Source of the DNA: Alphaproteobacteria bacterium
Lineage (GTDB): Bacteria; Pseudomonadota; Alphaproteobacteria; Acetobacterales; Acetobacteraceae
NCBI GenBank assembly: GCA_026225015.1
Contig: JAMFRY010000031.1
Coordinates: forward strand, 1-12,615
Reading direction: 5' to 3'
DNA: 12,615 nt
Shown here in pieces: positions 7,435 through 12,615 of the stretch. The first letter of the stretch is position 1, and every line of letters starts with the position of its first letter. The notes below the pieces were generated by a model. The model ran no database searches and was not told where the DNA came from. It saw only the letters and a list, made by a program, of their open reading frames with translations. A program made the position numbers and the translations under genes.

Positions 7435-7522
7435 GGCTTGATGGTTGCTGCTGGATGATTGCGGCTGCTTTTCCGGCATCGGCCAAGTACCGGCTACAGC
7501 AGACCAGCGCAAGGATAGCCAT

Positions 7523-7547
7523 ATTGCTCGTTGAACAATGCTCATTG
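7523..7547. promoter_or_regulatory. Overlapping dyads, candidate TetR-type operator upstream of the SDR operon
   Basis: The plus strand contains ATTGCTC-GTT-GAACAAT (7523-7539), two 7-bp arms matching at 6 of 7 positions. It is overlapped by CAATG-CT-CATTG (7536-7547), a perfect 5-bp-arm palindrome. The pair sits about 100 bp upstream of the SDR start, where an operator or promoter for the catabolic operon is expected. A weak minus-strand promoter can be drawn through it (TTGTTC, 15-base spacer, TATCCT). Acyl-CoA-responsive TetR proteins often bind dyads of this size, but no regulator gene is in the window and the site matches no consensus I can name with certainty. The rest of 7422-7602 shows only the hairpin near the DUF2189 stop. 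Confidence 0.35.
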
Positions 7548-7573
7548 CGCCGTCGCATGGCGCTACCTTATCC

Positions 7574-7600
7574 CGCGCGCTGCCTAAGGCAAGCAGCGGG
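7574..7600 (-). terminator. Hairpin just after the DUF2189 stop, possible weak terminator
   Basis: On the minus strand CGCTGC and GCAGCG (7578-7598) pair around TTGCCTTAG, beginning five bases after the stop codon, with further GC pairing outside. No T-run follows, so if it terminates it is probably assisted. It would separate the DUF2189 gene from the downstream catabolic operon. Confidence 0.3.
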
Positions 7601-7602
7601 CC

Positions 7603-8463
7603 TCAGTTCCGCCGGACAACGCGGCGATACAAATGCCAGGTGGCATGGCCCAGGATCGGCAGCACCACGATGAGGCCAAGAAAGCACGGCAGCGAGCCCA
7701 GGACCAACCCGGCGGCAACGATCACCCCCCAGAGCAGCAAGGTTACGGGATTGCGGCGCAGCGCATAAACCGAAGTGACGATGGCTGTTTGTAGACTAAC
7801 CGGCCGGTCCAGCAGCAAGGGGAAGGTCACGACACTGATCGCCAGCACGATCACCGCGAACACCGCGCCAACCGCGAAACCAAGGCCAATCATCGCCCAG
7901 CCGGAAGGCGTGGTGAACAGAGCGGTGATGAAAGCGCCGACCGAAGCCGGCGGCAGCGGCCCCAAGGTAGTATCATAAATAGCCATGGCCACCGCCAGCC
8001 AGAGCACGAACAGAGCGATCAGCACCGCACCCAGCAGCGCGATGCGGCCGATGGCCGGCGAACGGATCACGCTGAACGCGGAAAACCAGTTGGCGTTTCC
8101 ATAGGCCTCTCGCCGCCGGCTGATTTCATACAGGCCGATCGCCGCAAAGGGTCCCACCAAGGTAAAACCCGAAGCGATCGGGAATAGCAGCGGCAGCAGC
8201 CCGCCGCGCGCCGTCACGATCGCCAGTACCACGCCGATAACGGGGTAGATGAGGCATAGCGCGGCCACATCGGTCCGTGCCACGGCAAAATCCTGCAGCC
8301 CCTGGCGCAACGCAATGTTCAGATCAGCCGGCGAGATTTTGCGCACCGTTGGCGCGCCGAGGGTTTTTGCAGCTTGCCAATATTGCGCTTCAGGCGCGGA
8401 GCCAACGACGTTAAGCGCCGTGGTCTGCCCAAACAGCCATTCCCAGGGTGTACGGATATGCAC
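7603..8463 (-). CDS. DUF2189 family integral membrane protein
   Basis: This protein of 286 residues has about 60 mostly polar N-terminal residues (including the motif around SPADLNIALRQGLQDF) followed by about six hydrophobic helices (roughly 66-84, 90-112, 141-161, 172-186, 190-213, 238-272). It ends LPILGHATWHLYRRVV, the conserved C-terminal signature of DUF2189 inner-membrane proteins. Function is unknown; the family is common in alphaproteobacteria. The start is taken as GTG at 8463 because AAGGAA precedes it at good spacing and the family begins near this point. The frame stays open further upstream, but the added residues are basic and low-complexity, unlike the family. An out-of-frame ATG lies five bases before the GTG. 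An A8 run sits just upstream of the ribosome site. It is divergent from the Maf gene, sharing a 156-bp spacer with no convincing promoter consensus. Confidence 0.85.
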   Translation of the reverse strand: MHIRTPWEWLFGQTTALNVVGSAPEAQYWQAAKTLGAPTVRKISPADLNIALRQGLQDFAVARTDVAALCLIYPVIGVVLAIVTARGGLLPLLFPIASGFTLVGPFAAIGLYEISRRREAYGNANWFSAFSVIRSPAIGRIALLGAVLIALFVLWLAVAMAIYDTTLGPLPPASVGAFITALFTTPSGWAMIGLGFAVGAVFAVIVLAISVVTFPLLLDRPVSLQTAIVTSVYALRRNPVTLLLWGVIVAAGLVLGSLPCFLGLIVVLPILGHATWHLYRRVVRRN

Positions 8464-8619
8464 GGCATTTTCCTTTTTTTTGCGTTTGGCTTTATGCGAG
8501 GGGACAAGCTGCTTGCTGCCGCGGCAATCTTTCCGTAGGGCAGTCGTTCCGCGGCCCCATCCTGAGATATAGGTACTGCAAAACCCCATCAAAGTCCCCA
8601 ACAGATTTCCCGGAACAAA

Positions 8620-9231
8620 ATGCCGCAGAATCCCGATATTCCGCTGATCCTGGCCACCGCATCTTCCACCCGGCAGGCGATGTTGCGGCAGGCCGGGCTC
8701 AGCTTCGAAGCCATGCCGGCTCATGTGGACGAGGCCGCGATGAAGGAATCCGCGCAGGCCGAGGGCAGGACGGCCGCCGAGACGGCGCAGGCGCTGGCCG
8801 GGCTGAAGGCGGAACGGATTTCCCGAAGATTCCCAGGCGCCTTGGTGATCGGCTCCGACCAGCTATTGGTCTGTGGCGCCGAATGGTTCGACAAACCCGC
8901 CAATCTCGGCGAGGCGGCCCGCCATTTGGAGCGGCTCAGCAACCGGGTTCACGTATTGGAGACGGCTTGTTGCGTGTGCCGGGGCGGCAGCAGAGTGTGG
9001 CAGTTTTCGGCGGCGCCGAAGCTGGTCATGCGCAAGCTCTCGCCTAGTTTTGTGGCGGAGTATCTCGCGGCCGAGGGAGAGGAAATCTGCAGCTCGGTCG
9101 GCGCCTACCGGCTGGAGGGGCTGGGCAGCCAGTTGTTCAGCCAGATCGAGGGCGATTTCTTCACAATCCTCGGCCTGCCCTTGCTCGCTTTGCTGGGTTA
9201 TCTGCGGCAGGCGGGCGTGCTGGCGGAGTAG
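8620..9231 (+). CDS. Maf family nucleoside triphosphate pyrophosphatase (YceF-like)
   Basis: This 203-residue protein has the Maf layout: LATASSTRQAMLRQAG at 11-26 (variant of S-x-S-x-R-R), GSDQLL at 78-83 with the catalytic-site Asp80, DKP at 91-93, and a C-terminal block VGAYRLEGLGSQLF, then IEGDFFTILGLPL at about 176-188. Maf proteins hydrolyse non-canonical or modified nucleotides to monophosphates. The GSDQ and EGLG-x-x-L-F features are closer to the YceF subgroup (7-methyl-GTP in Escherichia coli) than to YhdE, so a 7-methyl-GTP-type substrate is plausible but unproven. The conserved SxSxRR is loosened to S-S-T-R. The ATG at 8620 has only a weak GGAAC ribosome site. The 3' end overlaps the convergent XRE gene by 71 bp. 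In many alphaproteobacteria a second maf copy lies beside aroE, but that is not the case here. Confidence 0.88.
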   Translation: MPQNPDIPLILATASSTRQAMLRQAGLSFEAMPAHVDEAAMKESAQAEGRTAAETAQALAGLKAERISRRFPGALVIGSDQLLVCGAEWFDKPANLGEAARHLERLSNRVHVLETACCVCRGGSRVWQFSAAPKLVMRKLSPSFVAEYLAAEGEEICSSVGAYRLEGLGSQLFSQIEGDFFTILGLPLLALLGYLRQAGVLAE

Positions 9232-9595
9232 AAGCAGGCGGTTCAATCTCGTCCAGTAGCCGGTGGATGGCGGCGACGGTCGGCGGGTCAAGATGGCGCA
9301 ATTGCCGGGCGAGCCGGTTGCCGAGCGCTGTCTGTTCCGGCGTCAGCCCGGCGGCGTTCAGCTTCAGGCGCGGGCGGGAGAGTTTGGCCAGATGCTTCAA
9401 CTCATCGGCGTCGTCCCAGATCAGGCCGAAATAGTCGCAAACCTGATGGATCAGCCCGGCGGAAGGGGCGCCGCGGCGGCCATGCTCCAAAGCGGACAAA
9501 TAGGCGGCCGAAACTGCCATCGCCGCCGCCATGTCGCGCAGCAGAATGCCGCGCGCGGCTCGCAATTCCCGCAATCTGGCGCCGAACGGAGTCAT
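9161..9595 (-). CDS. XRE-family helix-turn-helix regulator
   Basis: This 144-residue protein has an N-terminal XRE/Cro-type HTH at about residues 4-60 (LRELRAARGILLRDMAAAMAV as helices 1-2, then SAAYLSALEHGRRG containing the recognition helix). A mid region follows (WDDADELKHLAKLSRPR), then a second amphipathic segment (LARQLRHLDPPTVAAIHRLLDE) and a low-complexity Pro/Ala/Arg tail. The layout matches small XRE proteins encoded directly after smr in many alphaproteobacteria; their targets are not known to me. The ATG overlaps the smr stop as ATGA, so translation is probably coupled. The last 71 bp lie antisense to the end of the Maf gene, and that overlap encodes mostly the disordered tail, so a shorter C-terminus would cost little. 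Confidence 0.87.
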   Translation of the reverse strand: MTPFGARLRELRAARGILLRDMAAAMAVSAAYLSALEHGRRGAPSAGLIHQVCDYFGLIWDDADELKHLAKLSRPRLKLNAAGLTPEQTALGNRLARQLRHLDPPTVAAIHRLLDEIEPPASTPPARPPAADNPAKRARAGRGL

Positions 9596-10104
9596 GGTGA
9601 TGCACCGCGCTGGCGGCGGATCAGAATGCGAAGCGAGCCGGTATTGGCTTCATGCGGATGGGCAAGCGCCAGGATCAGCGGGCGCAGTTGTGGCGCATTT
9701 AGCCAATGCGGCAATTCGCGGAGCAGCACGTCGCCTTTTCCGGTGATGATCTCCACAACGCGCATTTGCTCGGAATGCGCCAGCACCACGAACTGCAACA
9801 CCGCCTGATGCGCCCGTGTCGCGGTCATGCCGTGCAAATCCAGCGTGCGGGCCGGGCGGGCGCCGGCGCGGAATTTCTTCCAGGAAGCGCGGTCCAGCCC
9901 CGGCGGCGGCAGGTTAACCCCGACCGGACTTAAATACGCGCGGGGTTTTGGCGTTGCGATGGGCAGATCAGCCTGTGGTGCGGCCGGCATGGCGGGTTCC
10001 GGCTCTACCGCCAACCGCTCTCTGCCCGGCAGCGGTTGCAGGCTGTGGGTGTAGGTGGTCCAGAGCTGTAGATCGGCTTTGGAAAGGCCCTTGGTTTTCG
10101 CCAT
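9592..10104 (-). CDS. Smr-domain protein (MutS2 C-terminal-like nuclease domain)
   Basis: This protein of 170 residues has an N-terminal segment GLSKADLQLWTTYTHSLQPL typical of alphaproteobacterial Smr proteins, a Pro/Ala-rich linker (about 32-66) and a C-terminal Smr domain from 86. The domain shows LDLHG (88-92), ITGKG (120-124) with LLRELPHWL, and SLRILIRR near the end. Smr domains bind or nick nucleic acids, and stand-alone versions have no settled role. The usual H-G-G-x-G-A segment before the last strand is replaced by HPHEANTGS, a departure that may affect the active site. The start is placed at ATG 10104 because it gives the family-like N-terminus; an in-frame ATG five codons upstream (10119) is possible, and neither has a strong ribosome site. 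It is followed by the XRE gene with an ATGA overlap and is divergent from the AmpG-like gene 93 bp away. Confidence 0.86.
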   Translation of the reverse strand: MAKTKGLSKADLQLWTTYTHSLQPLPGRERLAVEPEPAMPAAPQADLPIATPKPRAYLSPVGVNLPPPGLDRASWKKFRAGARPARTLDLHGMTATRAHQAVLQFVVLAHSEQMRVVEIITGKGDVLLRELPHWLNAPQLRPLILALAHPHEANTGSLRILIRRQRGASP

Positions 10105-10197
10105 GAAGCGTTTTTCCATCCGGAGACGGAATAAGCAATCCGGCGGAGCCAACCCGGCTTGACGCGGCGACGTGCCGCCCTGGCAGAATACGCTCGC

Positions 10198-11454
10198 ATG
10201 GAACCGGCCCCAAAAATCTCCCCGAAACTGCTTGGCCTGATGACAGTTCTGGGATTCTCCTCCGGCCTGCCACTGGCGCTCTCCGGTTTCACACTGCGCA
10301 TGTGGCTGACGAGCGAACATCTCGGTCTCGGGGTGATCGGGCTTACCGCCAATATCGGCTTGGCCTATTCGCTGAAATTTCTATGGGCGCCGGTGTTTGA
10401 CGAGCTGGCGCCACCGGTTGGGCTGCGCAGATTCGGCCGGAGGCGGGGCTGGCTGCTACTGGTGCAGGCCTTGCTTGCATTGGCTATCGCGGCTTTGGCG
10501 CTCTCCGATCCTGGCTCCGGCGTCGGGCCGACCCTGACCATCGGCGCCTGCCTGGCTTTCATCTCGGCGAGCCAGGATATCCTGATCGATGCCTGGCGGA
10601 TCGAGACCTTTGCGCCACGGCTGCAGGGCGCGGCGCTGGCGGGCTATGTCTGGGGCTATCGCGGCGCTCTGCTGATTTCCGGGGCCGGGGTGATTGCCTG
10701 GTCGAGCAGCATCGGCTGGGATCGGGCTATTTTGGCAATGGCGGTTCTGGCGCTGCTGGGTCCGTTGGCCACCTTGCTGGCGCCGGAGCCAGGCAGGTCA
10801 GCGCATGAAACTCCCCTCGGATTTGCGGCGCGCTTTGCCGATGCGGTTCGCGCGCCGCTGCAGGAGTTTCTGTCGCGCCGCGGGGCGTTGGTTATCATCG
10901 CGTTCATTATTCTGTTCCGCCTGGGCGAAGCGCTGGCGGGGGTGATGGTGGCGCCGTATTACACCTATCTGGGTTTCAACCGGGCGGTGATCGCCGTCGC
11001 CAATGGGCCGATCTCCCTTGCGATGACGCTGGTGGGCGCGGCCTTGGGCGGGTGGCTGGTGGCGCGCATCGGGGTGGGAAGGGCGTTGCTACTCACCGGG
11101 TTTTTTCAAACCGCAGCGCTGCTCATGTATCCGGCGCTCGGCCTGTTTTCGCATCAGCCGCATATGCTGATTGCAACTTCGGCACTGGAATCCTTTGCCG
11201 AAGGTTTCGCCGATGCGGCGTTCCTCACCTATCTCTCCGGGCTATGCAACATTGCTTTCACCGCGACCCAATATGCCTTGCTTTCCTCATTGGCGCCGCT
11301 CGCCTTGCGGACCATTGGCGGGCTTTCCGGATTTATTGCCGCAGCCACCGGTTTCATACCCTTCTTCATCATCACCACCTTCGCGGCATTGCCCGCAATG
11401 GCGCTGATGCTGATCATCCTGAAATTCTACCCGCCCGCAGATACAAGAAGGTAA
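10198..11454 (+). CDS. AmpG-like MFS permease
   Basis: This is a major facilitator protein of 418 residues with about 12 hydrophobic helices. Diagnostic stretches are LGFSSGLPLAL at 18-28, YSLKFLWAPVFDEL at 57-70 followed by the loop FGRRRGW, SASQDILIDAWR at 123-134 (AmpG has A-T-Q-D-I-x-I-D-A-Y-R), and ESFAEGFADAAFLTYLSGLC with TATQYALLSSL at 331-364. AmpG imports N-acetylglucosaminyl-anhydromuropeptides from the periplasm for cell-wall recycling and can feed beta-lactamase induction. No other recycling gene (ampD, nagZ, mltA) is present here, so the substrate is inferred. The ATG at 10198 is chosen because it begins just before the first membrane helix. A TTG 13 codons upstream adds an Arg-rich stretch and is less likely. 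No strong ribosome site is visible. No clear terminator follows the TAA. Confidence 0.88.
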   Translation: MEPAPKISPKLLGLMTVLGFSSGLPLALSGFTLRMWLTSEHLGLGVIGLTANIGLAYSLKFLWAPVFDELAPPVGLRRFGRRRGWLLLVQALLALAIAALALSDPGSGVGPTLTIGACLAFISASQDILIDAWRIETFAPRLQGAALAGYVWGYRGALLISGAGVIAWSSSIGWDRAILAMAVLALLGPLATLLAPEPGRSAHETPLGFAARFADAVRAPLQEFLSRRGALVIIAFIILFRLGEALAGVMVAPYYTYLGFNRAVIAVANGPISLAMTLVGAALGGWLVARIGVGRALLLTGFFQTAALLMYPALGLFSHQPHMLIATSALESFAEGFADAAFLTYLSGLCNIAFTATQYALLSSLAPLALRTIGGLSGFIAAATGFIPFFIITTFAALPAMALMLIILKFYPPADTRR

Positions 11455-11536
11455 ACGCCGGCATAGCTCCAAGACCCTCGGATGCTTCGTTTGCTGAATA
11501 GACGCAGTTTTGGCGGGACCGGGCCGAAAGCGGACT

Positions 11537-11571
11537 GGCAGGTCCGGAGCGTGCGAGGCCGGAAACCTGCC
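11537..11571. other. Strong stem-loop in the spacer after the AmpG-like gene
   Basis: GGCAGGT (11537-11543) pairs perfectly with ACCTGCC (11565-11571), and inner CCGG/CCGG extends the stem past an AA bulge around an 11-base loop. It lies in the 171-bp non-coding spacer between convergent genes. No T-run follows on either strand. It could be a bidirectional factor-assisted terminator or part of a dispersed intergenic repeat. Confidence 0.4.
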
Positions 11572-11604
11572 GTTCGCTCGGTGCCCGCGCGATGCACATT
11601 TCCT

Positions 11605-11638
11605 CGTGAGCCCGTCAGTGACCCGTTAGGGCTTCACG
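11605..11638 (-). terminator. Imperfect hairpin spanning the methyltransferase stop codon
   Basis: CGTGAGCCC (11605-11613) and GGGCTTCACG (11629-11638) pair with one bulged base around a 15-base loop that includes the TAA stop. On the minus strand no T-run follows. It may slow or end transcription of the methyltransferase gene, but evidence is weak. Confidence 0.25.
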
Positions 11639-12258
11639 AACCGATAGGCGAAGCGATCGGTCTCGCCCTTGATCGAGGGATCGAACACCTTGCTCGTATG
11701 TGGATCGTCCTTGTTCATGAGCACGGTGCTTTCAGCGTCCAGTACAAAGCCGGCCGCCTCCACCTCCTCGCGGACGGACACTGGGTCGATCCGATGCAGC
11801 GAGTGGGTGTCGCTCGTGCCCGCCCCGGCGGCGGCGGCGTGGTCGACGATAACGTAGCGCCCGCCAGATTTCAGCCGCTCGTAGACGGCCCTATTGAAGT
11901 CGGCCGCGGTCGCGCCCTTAGCTTGCATCAGCTTCGTGTGGAGATCGTGGTAGAACAGGTGCAGCCAAAGGACTTCCGCGGGTTGCGTAACCTCCTGCAT
12001 TAAGACCAGGTCCGCCGAGACGGCTTCGACGTTTTCTCGGCCCGGCTCCTTCGCGAGCATCTGCATGCGGCCGAGCTGATCTTCCATTACAGCGGCGATT
12101 TCGGTCGGCACGAAGCTGTAGACCCGCCCTTCGGGTCCCACGACGTCGGAGAAGAGGCGTGTCCAATCGCCGTCGCCTGGGTAAACGTCGATCACGGTGG
12201 AGCCCGTATCTACGTGTGCGAATTGGATCAACTCGGATAGCTTGGATTGGTCGTACAT
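11626..12258 (-). CDS. COG4798-type class I SAM-dependent methyltransferase
   Basis: This 210-residue protein opens with SELIQFAHVDTGSTVIDVYPGD, where VIDVYPGDGDWTRLF (22-36) replaces the family's D-x-x-P-G-x-G-Y-F-T-R SAM-binding motif. It continues with VYSFVPTE (46-53), FYHDLH (102-107; the family has N-Y-H-D-L-H), GGRYVIVDHAAAAGAGTSD at 132-150, HRID at 154-157, and the C-terminal block DDPHTSKVFDPSIKGETDRF. These blocks match the predicted methyltransferases of COG4798; their substrate is not known to me. Many relatives have an export signal, but this one, from the chosen start, has none. The ATG at 12258 is preceded by AAGAAGG at good spacing. An in-frame ATG 20 codons upstream (12318) lacks a ribosome site. 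It is convergent with the AmpG-like gene and 110 bp downstream of the partial reductase gene on the same strand, so co-transcription with it is possible. Confidence 0.87.
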   Translation of the reverse strand: MYDQSKLSELIQFAHVDTGSTVIDVYPGDGDWTRLFSDVVGPEGRVYSFVPTEIAAVMEDQLGRMQMLAKEPGRENVEAVSADLVLMQEVTQPAEVLWLHLFYHDLHTKLMQAKGATAADFNRAVYERLKSGGRYVIVDHAAAAGAGTSDTHSLHRIDPVSVREEVEAAGFVLDAESTVLMNKDDPHTSKVFDPSIKGETDRFAYRFVKP

Positions 12259-12368
12259 AGAAACCTTCTTTCCGGTTAGGCATGCGACGAGCGCGCTGTG
12301 TGCGAGGGGGCGATGCATGGCTGATCCACACCGCCTACCCCCGACCCGATGGCCGCAGATGGCCAGCG

Positions 12369-12615
12369 CTACGCCGCCTGCTCGTTCGGGTCGCGCCGCG
12401 ATGAAGCTTCAGCGGACTTCGCTGCCATCGTCGCACGTGCCCACCAGACAAGCTCATCAAAAGCCGCCTTCGTCTTGCCCTGCAGGTGTGCCTCGATGTC
12501 TTCGATGGGCTTGTTTGCGCCCATCGGCGAGGTCGACATGAAATCGGCACCGCCAATGTTGACGGTGGCCGCAGTCGAAACCATTTGCAGCGCACTCGTG
12601 ATTTGGCGTAGATGC
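12369..12615 (-). CDS. C-terminal part of a probable NADPH-dependent FMN reductase-like protein
   Basis: A frame open from the right edge to TAG at 12369-12371 encodes at least 82 residues, and the 5' part lies outside the window. The visible sequence begins LRQITSALQMVSTAATVNIG, continues MSTSPMGANKPIEDIEAHL and LVWWARATMAAKS, and ends with a short charged tail. An L-R-x-x-x-x-x-L helix, a strand leading into a PIED-like loop, and a final amphipathic helix with WWA resemble the C-termini of flavodoxin-fold NAD(P)H-dependent FMN reductases. No nucleotide-binding motif is in view because that half is missing, so the family call is tentative. Internal ATG codons exist (12584), but the reading frame and style continue unbroken through the window edge, favouring a longer gene. 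Confidence 0.5.
   Translation of the reverse strand, partial: HLRQITSALQMVSTAATVNIGGADFMSTSPMGANKPIEDIEAHLQGKTKAAFDELVWWARATMAAKSAEASSRRDPNEQAA

Noticed and set aside
7345..7545. Minus-strand 66-codon frame starting with ATG upstream of the SDR
   Set aside because: It is in a different frame from the SDR and ends inside it. I considered it as a frameshifted SDR start, but TGAGSGIG is read intact in the SDR's own frame, so no frameshift is needed.
6510..7673. 387-codon plus-strand open frame over the SDR gene and its upstream spacer
   Set aside because: It is antisense to the SDR, runs through the candidate operator and into the DUF2189 3' end, and shows no protein-family motifs.
8464..8724. 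N-terminal extension of the DUF2189 protein to 8724
   Set aside because: The extra residues run through the divergent spacer and into the Maf coding region, look low-complexity and basic, and a GTG with a good ribosome site starts the family-like part at 8463.
10159..10197. TTG start for the AmpG-like gene
   Set aside because: It adds an Arg-rich 13-residue leader without a ribosome site, and the ATG at 10198 fits the family's short N-terminus.
10105..10320. N-terminal extension of the Smr protein to 10320
   Set aside because: It would overlap the start of the divergent AmpG-like gene by more than 100 bp and adds sequence unlike the family.
12335..12595. Alternative minus-strand frame of 86 codons at the right end
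   Set aside because: The translation is Arg/Ser/Pro-rich and shadow-like, and the overlapping frame ending at 12369 has balanced composition and reductase-like features.
1..12615. CRISPR array, tRNA, rRNA, transposase, integrase, toxin-antitoxin or defence genes
   Set aside because: I looked for these on both strands and saw no repeated spaced units, cloverleaf-like segments or hallmark motifs.

Overview
The window is about 12.6 kb of GC-rich, densely coding bacterial DNA. Its gene content (an Smr protein followed by an XRE regulator, a YceF-type Maf protein, DUF2189, COG4798) and codon use fit an alphaproteobacterium, possibly an acidophilic or aerobic rhodospirillalean. The taxon is an inference from family content, not a database match.

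Left two thirds (1-7421, all minus strand). Read in the direction of transcription (right to left), a tightly packed catabolic operon runs: short-chain dehydrogenase/reductase (SDR), acyl-CoA synthetase, then four acyl-CoA dehydrogenase (ACAD) genes in the order large-small-large-small. The synthetase overlaps the SDR by 1 nt and is followed by a 26-bp gap. The four ACAD genes overlap one another by 4 nt (ATGA). Each large subunit keeps a helix-G glutamate like the isovaleryl-CoA dehydrogenase base but lacks the R-Q-F-G-P-I flavin motif. Each small subunit has that motif but lacks a catalytic glutamate. This is the signature of alpha2beta2 heteromeric ACADs such as FadE26/FadE27 and FadE28/FadE29 of actinobacterial sterol side-chain degradation. 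FadE26/27 sits beside the synthetase FadD17, as here. The likely role is activation of a bulky or branched carboxylic acid (steroid or isoprenoid-type side chain), two alpha,beta-dehydrogenations on successive or alternative intermediates, and an SDR oxidoreduction. No hydratase or thiolase lies in the window. Past the operon come a REP-like palindrome and a DUF1214-type gene cut by the window edge.

The SDR has no ordinary start codon. Its Rossmann TGAGSGIG motif lies upstream of the first usable TTG, and the best-placed initiation codon behind a strong Shine-Dalgarno is ATA. Upstream of it are two overlapping dyads that could be a TetR-type operator.

Middle (7603-11454). This is a set of apparently unrelated genes: a DUF2189 membrane protein (minus), a Maf/YceF-like nucleotide pyrophosphatase (plus), an XRE regulator and an Smr-domain protein (minus, overlapping by ATGA), and an AmpG-like permease (plus, divergent from smr). 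The Maf and XRE genes overlap tail-to-tail by 71 bp.

Right end (11455-12615). A 171-bp spacer with a strong stem-loop is followed by a COG4798-type SAM methyltransferase and the 3' end of what looks like a flavodoxin-fold FMN reductase, both minus. No RNA gene, CRISPR array, transposase or integrase was recognised. There is no gene-free stretch longer than 300 bp. The window does not show a defence system or other obviously new machinery. The two heteromeric ACAD pairs and the anomalous SDR start are the points of most interest.
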